Shown: positions 10,852-22,716, counted from the first letter of the stretch. The stretch is DNA of 52,715 nt from Chromera velia (GCA_018398765.1 JAHBMJ010004061.1:158282-210996); one strand, 5' to 3'. Program-made: numbers and translations. Notes: a model not told the origin generated them from the sequence alone.

Positions 10852-11520
10852 CTACTTCTTTCTAAAAAACGAGGAGATGATAAGCCTGCGGCTTTGTACT
10901 TGTACAGCGCCTGCCCGGTTTGCTGAGGGGGGAGGAGCAAGAAGAACATTGCCTCCTCGAGCTCCCCCCATAGTGTGGCTAGGTCTAGAGCTGGATGGTC
11001 TCAGACGGAAAGAGGAAGGGGTGGATGCGGCTGCTGTACCGCGGCTGTAAAAAGAAGCTGGAGCGACCGGCGCCTGAGGGGACCGAACACTAGCAGAGGC
11101 TAGGGCAGAGGGGGGGAAAACACAAATCATGGTTCTTTTTGGAGAGCCTTCTTCTTCTACAGTGCATCTCCCTCTTTTCTTCCCTCTTCTCCTTGAAGGC
11201 GGCGGGTCTCTGGGCCTTTCTTCCCCTGCCTCCTCTTCTTGTACCTGCACTTTTTCCTCTACTCTGCCCCCCCCGTTTGCCTCGACATCGTCTCCTACCT
11301 CTTCCTCCTCATTCCCTCCCCTCTCCTTCTCTTCTTCCTCGCTCTCTTCCTCAGACTCCTCTCCTTCACCCTCTCCAGGCTCTCCCTCCTCCTCCTCTTC
11401 CTCTTCCTCCTCACCCCCTTCCCCCCCTTCCTCTACTTCCTTCCCACAATGACTCTCTTCCCTCTCCTGCTCTTCGGGTGCTGCTTGTACGCCCCTGCAT
11501 GCATCTGTGCTTGTTGGTCT
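10852..11520 (-). CDS. acidic/basic low-complexity open frame inside the hAT-like element
   Basis: The minus frame is open for about 222 codons, with no ATG at its 5' end, so it would need an upstream exon. It reads as a long Glu/Gly-rich acidic run (11250-11460), then a basic patch (RRRGKKRGR), then Ser/Ala/Pro-rich sequence to a TAG at 10852. The acidic-then-basic layout resembles nuclear disordered proteins, but the tract is also a pyrimidine-rich stretch on the other strand, so chance openness is possible. No domain is recognised. Confidence 0.25.
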   Translation of the reverse strand, partial: RPTSTDACRGVQAAPEEQEREESHCGKEVEEGGEGGEEEEEEEEEGEPGEGEGEESEEESEEEEKERGGNEEEEVGDDVEANGGGRVEEKVQVQEEEAGEERPRDPPPSRRRGKKRGRCTVEEEGSPKRTMICVFPPSALASASVRSPQAPVAPASFYSRGTAAASTPSSFRLRPSSSRPSHTMGGARGGNVLLAPPPSANRAGAVQVQSRRLIISSFFRKK

Positions 11521-11592
11521 TTATATGCTGCTGTCGTCAGAGTTTCTCTAAAGTGTTCTGGCCCACTTTTTTTATATTTCAGCCTATCATAC

Positions 11593-11641
<49 letters not shown>

Positions 11642-12009
11642 GAGAATGAAAGAGAGTCGCTCCTCTTATCACAGAACCAAACAGCTTCCGTTCATGCTAT
11701 TGCTTTCTTTATCTCTGTTTGCCTATACGCACAGACCTAAATTACCATCCAATCGACTTCCATTCACACATTTGCCATCTCTGTCTCCGTCTGCTTAATT
11801 ATAATCATACACAAAGGTCCACTCGCCTTTTGTTCCCATACTCGCTTTCCCTGTCTCTGTCTGCTCATACACAAACCCAATTGCCTTTCGTTCACATACT
11901 TGCCCTCCCTGTCTCTACAAACGCTCAACCGCCTTTCATTCATATACTTGCTTTCCCTGTCTCCGTTCGCTTTTTTACTTATGATTCTTTTATGTCTGCT
12001 TGCTTGCAG

Positions 12010-12159
12010 ATGGCAAATCTCCATCCCCTTGGGTCTCCGGAGTCAGAGGCCCTTCGAGACCTCAGATATCAGCTTTTAGCGGCGGATCTTTCTTTAGAGG
12101 CTGGAGCACTGGATTGGCGGGACCGCCCAAACTTTGAGGCAGACTCTTTCCGTTGTTAA
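12010..12159 (+). CDS. possible terminal exon or captured gene fragment
   Basis: A pyrimidine tract ending TTGCAG (12009) precedes ATGGCAAATCTCC, and the frame reads MANLHPLGSPESEAL, a Leu-rich helix and WRDRPNFEADSFRC to a TAA. In the +1 frame, the sequence after 12130 continues as VVKIVWVHLSGPAMVIAAS and then a hydrophobic run to about 12303. This hints at a frameshifted captured fragment. Family unknown. Confidence 0.25.
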   Translation: MANLHPLGSPESEALRDLRYQLLAADLSLEAGALDWRDRPNFEADSFRC

Positions 12160-12582
12160 AATCGTGTGGGTGCATCTATCTGGGCCAGCTATGGTCATTG
12201 CGGCCAGCAGTTTTCTGTTTTTGGGACCCATCGCTTCGACCTGCGTCATCTTCAAGCACACTGGCCGCATAGCTGTCCCTACAGATGACGCATTGACTTT
12301 TTGAATTGACCTTAAGTCTAGCCTTAAGTGATTGATTGATTGACCTATAACCTAGGACTTAGGTTATTGAAAAGTGTTAGTGACTGTTAGAATTCTGCCA
12401 AGTCTTTGCCAACTGCCAGCAAACTCTGCCAGTAATTACCGGTTACCGGTAATGAAGCTTGTCTACCGCCGAAAAAATCGGTAACCCTGCTGGCGTTTTC
12501 AGATGACCTCATTCTGAATCATACCGGGGGGGGGCATCCACCCTCAGCTCTCGTAGTGCTGTACACCACCCCCTCCCTGGTG

Positions 12583-13707
12583 TCATACACCCCTATACTT
12601 GCATACACACACGCATATATATACACAGACAGAAAGAGACAGATAGAGGTGGTGGGAGAAAAGGATTGCATGTCGGATGATGAAGTAAAGAGATACGCCT
12701 CCAGGCGGCCGTTGGTGGTTTCTCATAAGGATGCCGACCGACCTCTGTGCCTCTTCAATGAGCCGAGCTGGCGTCTCCGTGTCGCTATGCATCCACAGGA
12801 AAGCCCCAGTCAGCAAAGGGGTCGTTGCGACCTGCCTCCTCTGAACTGCCTCTTCCAGGTCCTCAACGGTCCCACTGGCTAACAGCAATGAGAGGTAGGG
12901 CCCAACCGCCACCTCTGTTGCCTTCGAGCCCAACATTCTCGGAGACACCCAAACCGTACACGCAGCCGTGAGAGGAAGCAACTGGTTTCCGTCGTTCTGC
13001 ACTTCCTCAATAAAGGAGTCGAGGATCACTCCGGCATTCTTCAGTGCTGCATGTTGTGAGAAGACTTGCAGTCGTCTCTATCATGTTCGTCTCTTTCTGA
13101 AAAAAAATTCCCCGCTTGTCATCCAGCCTGCGATCTCCTAGCCAGAAGATCAGTACAGACTCCCAGTTGTGGTCATGCATACCCTCCGGAACTGCTCCTC
13201 TCTCTGCATGCTAGACGACGCGCCAGCCTAGCTCTTCAGAGCGGGACCTTCCTCGTACACTTCGGCAGGGCTCTTCTCCTCTGCCAAGAATGCATACGCC
13301 CGACGAATGCGTGCCGCGGTCACCTCGTCAACAATCTTCAGAGGCACTGTGTGAATCATTGTTTCAGCTGTATCAGCTTCCTCCGCTGCTTGCACAGCTC
13401 GTACCGCTGCTGTTTCCGCTGTTGTGCTTGCTGCAACTGCCATTCTCGTCGTCGCCTTTGCTGCTGCTTTCGTTTGTCCTGTCGCCGCCTCTGTCCCTTC
13501 TTCTGTCGCTTCGGCCTTTGAGTTCCCTGTCGCTTTTGCTTTCGCTTTTGCCATTGCTTTCTTTGCGGCCGCAGCAGCTTTCAATGCCTCCGTTACCTTC
13601 CTGGTTGCCTTCTTTCTGGCGTTTTCCTTCGCCTCCTTCATTGCCTTCACGACTTTTCTCCATTTCTCTCCAGACATATCCGTGCCGATCCTCTTCATCA
13701 GCTGCAT
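12583..13707 (-). CDS. Ala/Lys-rich helical protein, two exons visible, 3' end uncertain
   Basis: The model starts at the ATG at 13707 (MQLMKRIGTDMSGEKW). Exon 1 is 13707-13248 and exon 2 begins at 13046 after ATGCAG. The join is in phase and reads EVYEEALKNAGVILDSF. Residues 15-60 are rich in Lys/Ala (VKAMKEAKENARKK, ALKAAAAAKKAMAKAKAK), like a single long helix or histone-H1-type tail. A Thr/Ala-rich stretch follows, and then a more globular part (PLTAACTVWVSPRMLGSK, LLLASGTVEDLEEAVQRR). The frame then enters simple-repeat sequence after about 12697, where GTATCT may be a donor. The stop at 12583 is probably not the true end. Exon 1's donor GTCCCG is weak. No known family recognised. Confidence 0.45.
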
Positions 13708-13918
13708 TCAATTCAGCGATCGAGAAAGCGAGTCTCTGAGCTAGTCAACAAGCAAGAGGGGATCGGATCAAGGAGAGATCAAAAGTTCCTTCCAGCGAGG
13801 ACCTCATGAAGAATGATCACTCTTTGCTTTCTTGGCTTGTTGAACAAAAAAATAATACACAGCCATCTCTACATGCCTAAACCCTGAAGGCACAAGCAAG
13901 CAGACCTTGTGTGGGGTG

Positions 13919-15350
13919 TTACACTGACTCACTGTTGACGGCGGGCTTGCTCGGCTGTCGAGCGGCAACAGTTTTTTGATCGTTGTTTCGGTTTTTGCGT
14001 CCGCCGGACTTTGGGAGCCTCCGCGGACACAGCAGTCCGAGGGACTCGTCGCCTTCCAATTCGTCAAGCGAAATGAGAGAGAAGAGATCTCTCCCATCCA
14101 AGCCGGAATGGGAGGGGACAGGACTTCTCTGTGTCCGTAGCACTACGTTCGGCAGTTTAGCCTCCGCAGGGGGACTCGATTGGCGCTCTCTCTTGTCCGT
14201 CGCTTCTGCATGCCTTTCAGAGCCTTGAAGTTCGTTTTCCCCCAATCTAGGGTTAGGCTCAATTCCCTTGGTGGTGAGATCTTTCACCCATCCACCGGCG
14301 TTTGCTTTTCCTCCTCTGCCTTAGCCTCTGCCTCGTCTTGCACCTCCAATGGCATTCCCACGAGCCACTCCCCTGCTGGGCTCAGCCTCGCTGGTTGGAC
14401 CAGGTCCACCCTGCCATCCAGATGTGGGGCTGCTTGAAGGGGAGACACCGAAAGTTGGAGGGCCTCTGTTCTGCAAAGAAGAAGAGGAAGGAGGGCAGCC
14501 AGGGGGGAGGGCCCGGAGGGGGAGGAGGGTTTGAGAGAAGCGGATGCGCAGCTTGCATTCTGAATGTATGAGGGGTGTGATGGTGAGGCTGCGAGTGACT
14601 TCCCGGGGTGGATCCTCCTTTCTGTCCTCCCTGTGCATTGCCCGACGAGCTCTTGAAGGAACGTAGCTCTTTGCTCACTGCGTAACGCGAAGTCGAGGGT
14701 ACAAACAGAGGGGCAATGCCATTTAGCCGCACCAATTGCATGCATGTTCTCCTCTACGAGATTCCCAGGGGCAAGCCGAAGCCCCCGCACGTTCACTGAC
14801 AGATCGGGAGGGCACTTGGGAGCGTTCGATTAGCGCTTCGAGAAAGGCACTGACTGATTGCCTCTGTCCTTCCGACTGCCCCTGAACCTCCATGGTGCAT
14901 CTAGCCGGCAGATTCAATTCTTTTAGACGAGACACCACGTCCACCCGCAGTGCCCCCGACAAATCACCCAGAACCCCACCCCCACAACCGCTGTCCCCCC
15001 CAAGTCAAGCACGTACCTCCAACTTTCGGACGTCCCCCCTTCCCAGTGACTCTGTCAAATGCTTCATTGCCTCGTCTGTGAGCCCGCAGTCTCGCAGCAG
15101 AAGCTCACGGATATGCGGTAGAACCAAAGCAAGTCTCTCCATCCCTTCCAACCACCCCAACTGTGTTTCCCGAAAGATTCAGCGTCTCCATTTTCAGAGA
15201 CTTCGCGCTCATAGCCTCCCAAAATGTTTTCAATCCCTCTTTCTCGAGGCCTAGCTGTCCTCTCCGGGTCGGGCGCACGGAGAGCAGAGCACTTGCCGTC
15301 TCTGACCCCCTCTGCCACTGCCATGATTCCCTGAACGCCGAGAGGGTTGC
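13919..15350 (-). pseudogene. leucine-rich-repeat (RNI-type) gene with several frame breaks
   Basis: A 3' splice site (CCCACTTCAG, 15351-15360) leads into LRR code: GNPLGVQGIMAVAEGVRDG, then in another frame LGLEKEGLKTFWEAM and METLNLSGNTVG, then in a third frame ERLALVLPHIRELLLRDCG, LTDEAMKHLTES and LKELNLP, then SVNVRGLRLAPGNLVEEN. These are ribonuclease-inhibitor-type LRR repeats that continue across the frame changes. Each of the first three changes skips one base (about 15250-15280, 15150-15170 and 14815-14825). One in-frame TGA lies near 15008. A charged tail (RKNRNNDQKTVAARQPSK) ends at 13919. It may be a pseudogene, or a gene with assembly errors. The upstream exon was not found. LRR proteins of this type usually bind other proteins. 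Confidence 0.55.
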
Positions 15351-15979
15351 CTGAAGTGGGAACAAAGAGGGGAAAAAACAAAATGAAGCTGCATATAGCT
15401 AAATACTATGAAGACTTAGTACAAACCAGACATAGCAGTAGTCCTCTGATATTCGGCTGGTTGCTGCCACTGCTGCCCCCTGCAGCTCCTGTCCGTTCTC
15501 AATGGTGAGTTTGCGAGGAGAGAGGTCCGGTTCTCAGTGAGATGTAAACCAAGTTGCATGAACAACAGTTGTCCATGCAACACTTTCTTCACTGCGCTGT
15601 GACGTCGGGCATGCATGCGTTTCGGGACTTGATCAGGACTATTCGGGACATATTCGGGACTTGTATCCGAGAGGCCGAGCTAACAGTCTTCGTCGGAGAC
15701 GGCACCATGCCTGCCATTCTGAATTTGACGACCACTGTTCTGGCACTCCGTGACAAGCACCGTGTGTCCATGAAAGAGATGTGTCAAAATCGCTTAGTCG
15801 AATTGAATCTTTTTTCCGACTCCAGCAGACATTGCCTTTTTGAATGCCATAGAAAACAACCTGTGCGCGTTTGCCGTCTCTCGGACTCTGAGCACATGCA
15901 GAGGTGCCCGTACGAAGGGAGCCCGCTCCGTTGGTGAAGAATTGTTACTCAGATCGTAGCTTTCGTCACGTTTCGCCGA

Positions 15980-18900
15980 ATGCGTTTGTTTGTTTTTGTA
16001 GTCGCCAGCCGGCTCCTTTGCATGTCGTGTTTCAGCTTTCTGAAGATGTCGGTGGATTTGCCGTCTCCTTCTTGTAAGGCCCTGGTGGTTGGAGGCTCAG
16101 GTCGTGTGGGAGGCTCTGTGGTTCGCTGTCTTCTCAGAGACGGCTTTGACGTCTGTGTCACTGGACGAAGCGAGGCAAATTATCAGTCCTCCCTCAGAAG
16201 ATGGAGACGGCTCATGGGCTCATCTGCTGCGTCTCTTCTGCCCAGAGTACAGTTCCAGTCTCTCGACCTGAGTGACTCTGATCGCCTGATGCGTCTGCTT
16301 GTACAGGGAAACTTTGACGTGGTTGTGAACACAGCAGGTCCTTTTCAGGGGAAAGAGAGGGCTGAGGTCCTGGAGGCCCTCCTGAAGTCCGACCTGTCTT
16401 CTCTGCCAGTCTACCTTGACGTGTGTGATGACATCGAGCTCAGCATGAAGGTGAAGGCACGGCATGAAGAGGCAAAGCAAAAAGGGCTGACTGCAATTAT
16501 GTCAGGTCGGAGGTAGGGGTGATCCGCTGGGTGCATGTGGATGGATGTATAAGGTCTGTCATTCGTTCGTTTGATCGGCAAATCAAGTCTCGACACTTAC
16601 CGGGCAGCAAAGAACCAGAACGGTTATAGAGAGCAAGGGAGAGGGGAAGGTACAGCGAGCTGTCGAGAGAGAGGCGGCCTAGAGCGACCAGTAGCAGAGG
16701 GAATAAGAGAGCCGAGGGGCAGAAACAAAGTCGGAGACGCAGCACAGATAAGAAAAAGAAGACACAAACCTCGAAAGGAATGAAGGAAGGAAAGAGACAA
16801 GTTCTCTGCTTGATGCACCAGCGAGCTGAGGTTTGCAACCACGCTGAATGCGGGACCCTTGTACCTGTGCGCTGTCGTTTTGATTATCTACACATGTGGG
16901 ATTGGTGTGTTCCTCTCCCTCTCTCTCTCTTTCTCTCTTTCCGCCTCCCCCTTTCTCTTTTCCTCTCTCCACGTATCCATTTCCCTCTTTCGCTGACGAG
17001 CCGACTGACTGCTTGCACATTTACGCAGCCGGAATCTGGCCTGGTGTGTCCAACTTGATGGGGGCTCAGCTGAAGAATCTTGTGGAGACGGGGGGAAAGG
17101 GAGACTCCATATTGGAAGGGGGTAGAGAAAAAGAAAAAGAAAAGGACCAACTCGAAGAGTTGGCCTTCTTCTTTCACACCGCAGGAAGCGGGAATTCCGG
17201 TGAGAGCGCCTGTCAAAGAGCTTCTTTCTGCTTTTCGTATCTGTTCTCAGTGTGGAAGAGAGAGCTCTACGGTTCCTTCGATCGTTCACACTGCCGGTTG
17301 AAAAAGCAGGACACCCTTCTCCCCTGCATGCCTTCCCGTGAACTCTCTAAGAAAGAACTCGTCGACAGGATCGAATTCGGAATTGCTGTCTTCGTGCCGT
17401 TCTGTGGGAGAAATGATAATGAGACCTGTTCTGTTTTACACACCTCCCTTTTCTTTGGCGGCATCGCTCTGCAGAATCCCTGTCTGTTTGTCTGCGTCCC
17501 CGCAGGTGCTTCTCTGATCAGTGCTACTTTTCTGATTCTTGCAGAACAGGTGATTGAGTATGCCGGCGTGTGTCTTGTGCTTCTCCATTCATGTCTTTTC
17601 CCGTTTTGCTTCTAGCTTGCACTTAGAAATGGCAGCACAGTCAGACTTCCTTCCGCTTCCTCGGCTCCCACTTGATCTTCAGTACAAAAGGTTTTGGTTG
17701 CATGTGTGTGTCCGTTTGTCTCTTCGCCTCTTTGATTTCCATCAATTGATCAATTAGTTTGCCTTTGTATGTTTGTACGACTGTCTATCTGTCTGTCTGT
17801 CTGTCTGTATCACTTGATCTGCGTTGTACCATGGATGCCTTCCTTCAGGTTCTCACTTATGAACGCGGAGAGAAGAAATTCTATCCTCCTTTCAGTGACC
17901 CCAAGTGAGTTCTGATCTGTCTGCCTTTCTGCACCTAGATCTTTCCTTCGGTTTGGCTCTGCGATCGTCTGTCTGCGTGCCTCTTTCATGGCACCCCTTT
18001 CTCTTCTTCTCTTGATCGTCCCATATTCTTGCGGTCTCTCGCGCTCCCACTCTTGATCTTTTCTCTCAGTCCCTAGCTCCCCTTCTTCTCTCAGACTTGT
18101 TTGTTGATCGACACGAACGAATGCAGAACTATCAATTTCGGGGCATTGATAGGAGAACAGGAGGTGTTCCGAATGAATTTGATGGAGGTCCGTCGGGTCA
18201 CATGCAGGGCTTGTGCATGGAGGCGCACACAGGGTCTCTCTCTTTTAGATCTGAGTAAACAGGTGTTTTCCCGTTAGTTGTGTTCGTTTGCAGGACTGCT
18301 TTTGCTGCTGCTGCTGCTGCTTGTTAGTCTGTTCCTTCTGTCCTGATTTTTCTTTCTTTCTCTCTCCTTCTGAGTTCGTCACGTTCTTCTTTGCTCCTTC
18401 CCTCCCTCCCTTCTCTCCTCCCATCTTTGCTTCCTTCCTTCTTTCCTTCCTCCCGTCTTTCCGTCTTTCCTACCTTGCCTCCCTCTTTCTGCCATTCTTG
18501 TTTTTGCTTGTTTGTCCTTTCGTCGACTGTTTGTGGATACAAAATGACAAGCGTTCTTGGCATAGCTGGATACACTCTCCCTCCGACCTGCCTTTTATCA
18601 TCGTGTCATTTTTAAATTACCTTTTCTGTCCCCTTCGCTCCCTCCCCCTGAATTAATTGTTGCAGGCGCATTCGTGCAGAGAAGCCCTAGGCGTTCCCTC
18701 AGTATCGACGCGGTTCGGCACTGCACCGCCATTTTGGAACCAGTTGCTGAGAGCAATGGCGTTTCTTCCTTCGAGCCTTTTGCGTCAGCCTGAGGGGCGG
18801 GGAGGGTTCCTTGTAAAATCTCAATCCATGTCTGATTGCCATCGATCCAAACGTAACCCCTCTCTGTGTCGTCGTTTCTCTATTTTTCTGAGGGATCCAT

Positions 18901-19834
18901 CATTCTGCTGATGATCTGGCGAGTTTTTCATACTATGTGTCTCCGGGACTTTCAAGTTTTGCTGCTCACTTTGCAGATCGATGCTTTAGAGTCCCTCCGC
19001 GTACGAATGTGTGGTTGCGTGTGTCTCTGTATGTATGTGGTGTGTGAAGGTAATCGTGATTTGATGGAGAAGCTCACACTCGTGTCGATGCCCATGATCC
19101 GGCTGGTGGATACATTTGCCGGTGCCAAGAACGGAATCTGTGTGGAAGCAAGAAGCAAAACCGGGAAAAGGTGTGTGGAGGGAATTTAGCGCAGGGAGGA
19201 AGGTGACGGTCGCTTCTCCACTCTTTTGCTCCAAGTCGACCGGCTGTTGGTTTGGGCGTCTATCTATTCCTCTGTGCCTTTTTCGTCTCTTCTCATTCAC
19301 TCTTTGCCTTTGCTGGTTTCATTGTCCGTCTCGTATCTCACGTTCCAGCAATGTACCGCCCCCCTCTATTTAATGCTCAAACTAAGCTTGAGGGTTGCGA
19401 GGGGATGCGACTCGGAGGCCCAAATGAGAGGTAGAAGTGGATCGAGCAAGTGCCAGAGAAGAAAAGTAAGTAGTTGATCAGCCCCCTTGTGATGCGTCTG
19501 CAGGTTGGTGTCACGTCTCGAGCACAAAGACCTCGAGGCCTGCATCGGTGAGGCTGTGGCGGCGTTTGTTGCCGTCTCTCTGCAGGCCGACCCTCGTCTG
19601 CTGTCTCCAGGGGAGGGGCCTGCGGGAGGCCAAGGAGGGAAGGCATTAGCAGAAGTCAGCCGAACACTCACAAATCTCAGGCTACCTTCCGGGGTCTGGT
19701 ATCCTGAAGACCCCGCCGCGTTTGGGTCTGGGGCCCGCCTGAAGCAGGTGTTGGAAAAAATAGCGCAAAGCGCCATCACAAGCAACACAGTCTCATGGGA
19801 TGCGGAAACGGATCGGTGGGTGTCGATTGCGTGA
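15980..19834 (+). CDS. saccharopine-dehydrogenase-like NAD(P)-dependent oxidoreductase (8 exons, 475 aa)
   Basis: Exons: 15980-16505, 17029-17199, 17506-17549, 17849-17904, 18127-18187, 18666-18783, 19050-19170 and 19504-19834. Every join keeps phase, and the total is 1428 nt including TGA. Residues 35-50 hold the Rossmann dinucleotide loop (ALVVGGSGRVGG). Later landmarks of the saccharopine dehydrogenase/SCCPDH superfamily are VVNTAGPFQG, SAGIWPGVSNLMG, FFFHTAGSGNSGAS, KTINFGALIGEQEVFRMN and ALGVPSVSTRFGTAPPFWN. The closest relatives by pattern are the bacterial-type saccharopine-dehydrogenase-like proteins rather than the lysine-pathway enzyme, so the substrate is unknown. The start is ambiguous: ATGs at 15980, 16022 and 16046 are in frame. 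The first gives a hydrophobic N-terminus, the third begins MSVDLPSPS directly before the Rossmann fold and may be the true start. Confidence 0.8.
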
Positions 19835-20563
19835 AGGAAAAATTCTAGCAATGAATGATGATGATGTAGTAGTAGTAGTAGTCGTCGTAGTCGTAGTGCA
19901 TTTCTTTTCCACCCTTGAATGATGCGCCGCGGCGGCGCGGTCTAGGAGGTTGTTTACTACAATGTTTAGCAGTGACATGCGATGATCGAATCGAAGTAAC
20001 ATTATCACTAGCACTATCACCTCGACTTAAGAACTCTGATGTATTTGAATCTGGATTTCGATGGGCTAGCTTCAATCAAAATAATTAATAAAAATTCAAT
20101 TAAAAATAATTTTTGATTGCATGCATGACTCTATTAGCTAGACTACTAGCGAGGCCCGTAGTAGATTCGTAATTTTAAATGCTGGTTTAAATAATCTTAG
20201 CTAGGATGATGACCAGTACTACGACTACTAGCTAGTATGGCCGCACCTTATATCTATACAATGCATGTCATGCAGTGTATGGATCAGTACATATACATGC
20301 GGTCTCAAATATGCGGCACTGGCAGCCGGGTTTGACACTATAGGTTTGGCAGTTCATTCATGTGAATCATTTTATGTACATGCCTCCATATTGAAGTAGG
20401 CTATAGACATGCACAACTTGAGTTTCTTTTAGCTGTATTAGCTGCTCGCGCCATAATAATTGCCGTATGGGCCCCGCCACCGCCCGTGGGTTGGCCTATA
20501 TTTATCGGCTAAAGAAAAAAAAATCTTTTCAAGGCTAGTTTCAAGGGGCTATATAAAAAATTA
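19835..20563. other. intergenic, GTA/GTC triplet repeat then AT-rich
   Basis: A degenerate GAT/GTA/GTC triplet run lies at 19853-19900 just after the dehydrogenase stop. The rest is AT-rich with many CTAG and ATGCAT steps. I see no gene. Confidence 0.5.
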
Positions 20564-20807
20564 TTTGAGTATCAGTGGCACGCAAACGGGCTCCAGACCC
20601 GTTTAGGAGGAGGGGAGGGTCTTTGCGTGCCAGTCGAGCAAAAATAACCGTTCTTCTCGTCGGACTATCATTATCTATCAAAACATATTTTTAAGTAAAA
20701 AAAATATAAAAAAAACTGGGTTTTCAATTTTTTTGGGGGAGTTACGTGCCGCTAGCTGTGGTGGAAGATAAAAAGGGGGGGGGGTTTGTGTGCCACTGAC
20801 ACTCAAG
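20564..20807. mobile_element. small inverted-repeat element (Tc1/mariner-like MITE candidate)
   Basis: The left end TTTGAGTATCAGTGGCACGC (20564-20583) and the right end at 20784-20807 are inverted copies. Over the 27 bp including flanking bases, 24 positions match. TA lies directly outside both ends (20562-20563 and 20808-20809), which fits a TA target duplication. The 244-bp interior has G-runs and A-runs but no gene. Confidence 0.5.
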
Positions 20808-22716
20808 TAAACTTTTACCTACATTTTTACATGCCTCCCAAACCCCTATAGGCCATACACTATTTTTAAAAAATAATAAAATCTTAAATTTTTGTTTTTT
20901 TTTTGAAGCGCTAAAACATTAATTCGATCATCCTGGGCACCACCCGAGGCCTAGACTTATATACGAATTAAAGTGCTTAAAAAAAAAAAAAAAACTTAAA
21001 TTTCTAATTTTTTTTTTTTTTAGCACAAAGCCTGGCCAAACCCTTTACTTTTTTTTTCTTATTATTGAATTAAAATTTAAATAATGTATCGTCTGTTGGA
21101 GAAACTTTTGTTCATGCAACTTTTGATTTGTTGTCTTTCACCTTCATGCATGGTTATAGTGAGAACGGTTGATGCCCCTATGGAAATCCCAAAATCGGTG
21201 AGATCGTGCGCTGATTGCTAAAAAGGGGAGCAAAACGATATGTTCCCTTTTTTTTTTGAATGGCTCAAGGAGAAAGCCTTTTGTCAAGTCATCCGTAAAC
21301 GTCAGACAAGTCATTGACCAAATATGAGACTGCAGACAATGCCAGACATACTGTCACATACATATATTCATACATTCATGAACCCCTCACGCTTTTCATG
21401 AATGAAAAAACGATCGAACTTAAAAAAGACGCCCTTGGTGCAGATATGTGCAGATTTTTTATTGTGCAGATGAGGTGAAATCATGCAAAAACAAGCCGTC
21501 TGACATATTTGCAAACGGCATTGAATGTCTCTCGCATGGCGATATATCAAGGGAAAAGGAAACTCAGCATTCGGAGCACATTCGAATGCCATGGATGAAG
21601 GATCACTCATTCTCCAACTGAATGCACGAAGATTGAGGGAGAGCTAGATCATGCAACCACAATTGATATGATGCAACTATCGATGCACCAAGTACATGGC
21701 CCCACAGAGTCGCTTGATCTCTCAGTATCGAGGAGCCCCCCGCGCCCGCATGCACAGACTGCTATGCAGGATTCGTCTTTTTTGGCACCAATTAGCATGC
21801 AGATGTCTCGGTCGTCATTTGTGCCCCCCCGGAAACATTTCACGGCTAGTACACGCGGCAGTTTCTGCACAGCTACTTGCGTACGGCAGTTTCATGGCGT
21901 TTTCAAGCGGTTGTGTGGTCAAGAAATCATGAAATCACTGTACACCCCCCCACTTTTTGCCATCATGCATTCACTTTCATGTGCACATGTAGACTTCACG
22001 TCTGCATGGCAAAACGTAAGCTGCTCGTCTGTATGGAAACTTCAAAAAGTGCACATATTTTATAGACTCAAACAACCCAGTCACAGACGTTTTTTTTCAC
22101 ACAGATCATTTTCGTGGAAGATCACTGGAAGACCAAAAATCTCTTACGCTTCCAACTGGAATTCATGAAAGAAGACAGAGGTGTCGGGAACCGCCCCTGT
22201 TGGGAAGGAGAAAGAAGTATTCTTTCTGGTTGCATGTTCTTTTTCTGATTTTGCTCTGCCCCATCAAAGATGACAATTCTCACACAGGTCTGTCAAGGGA
22301 ACGGACAAATTGCGTCTGTCAGAAAGACAAGAAAAAGGGAAGAAGAGAAAATGCAGAAACCACGGGTAAAAAACCAAGCACAGAAGGAAGGAAGGAAGGA
22401 AGGAAGGAAGGAACAAAATAGGAACAGACTCCGGGAGGGTTCATGCAACTAGACCCTTGAGAGGATACAGACAACCAGACGGACAAACAGATAGGTAGAA
22501 TCTTCTCTCTGTGTATCCCTTTCTCTTTGAATGAATTTCGTTGCATAGGGTCCAGCCAGTTCGTCACTTTCCTCTCGTTCGCCCTCGTTTCGTTTCCCTT
22601 ATTCCAAAATCACAAAATGCATTCGAAATCCCCATAGGCATGAACCTATTGTTCCACCACAATGCTTCTTTTGATCTGCTCTGATCTTCTCTTTCATCGA
22701 TCGGAGACTTTCAAAG
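20808..22716. other. intergenic, A/T homopolymer-rich then mixed
   Basis: Bases 20810-21100 carry many A- and T-runs (16 A at about 20979-20995). A plus frame at 21668-22168 (166 codons from an ATG, rich in Ser/His/Phe) has no domain, no bias and no conserved motif, so I do not call it. A GGAA microsatellite is at 22383-22413. Confidence 0.4.

Larger units (their letters stand above)
10443..12489. mobile_element. hAT-like element carrying coding-like cargo
   Basis: The ends are CAGGGTT (10443) and AACCCTG (12489). Direct repeats of 8 bp flank them: CCGGCGTT (10435-10442) and CTGGCGTT (12490-12497), 7 of 8 identical, the length made by hAT transposases. Subterminal ACCGGTAA motifs occur at both ends (about 10494-10503 and 12437-12451) in inverted arrangement, as expected for transposase-binding repeats. 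No transposase is visible in the 2047-bp interior. Instead it holds an acidic minus-strand open frame (10852-11520) and a plus-strand exon-like piece (12010-12159). It may be a non-autonomous element that picked up host sequence. Confidence 0.5.

Noticed and set aside
11139-11798. 219-codon Pro/Leu-rich plus frame inside the hAT-like element
   Set aside because: Reads a pyrimidine tract and a GA microsatellite; no sign of real coding.
13290-13744. Leu/Pro/Ser-rich plus-strand frames opposite the Ala/Lys-rich gene
   Set aside because: Antisense shadows of the minus-strand Ala/Lys codons; no motif.
15554-15937. 127-codon plus frame upstream of the dehydrogenase gene
   Set aside because: No domain, ends before the dehydrogenase start, and lies where the upstream exon of the LRR gene is expected on the other strand; not enough to call.
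21668-22168. 166-codon plus frame from an ATG
   Set aside because: No domain, skewed Ser/His/Phe content, no neighbours or splice signals that support it.
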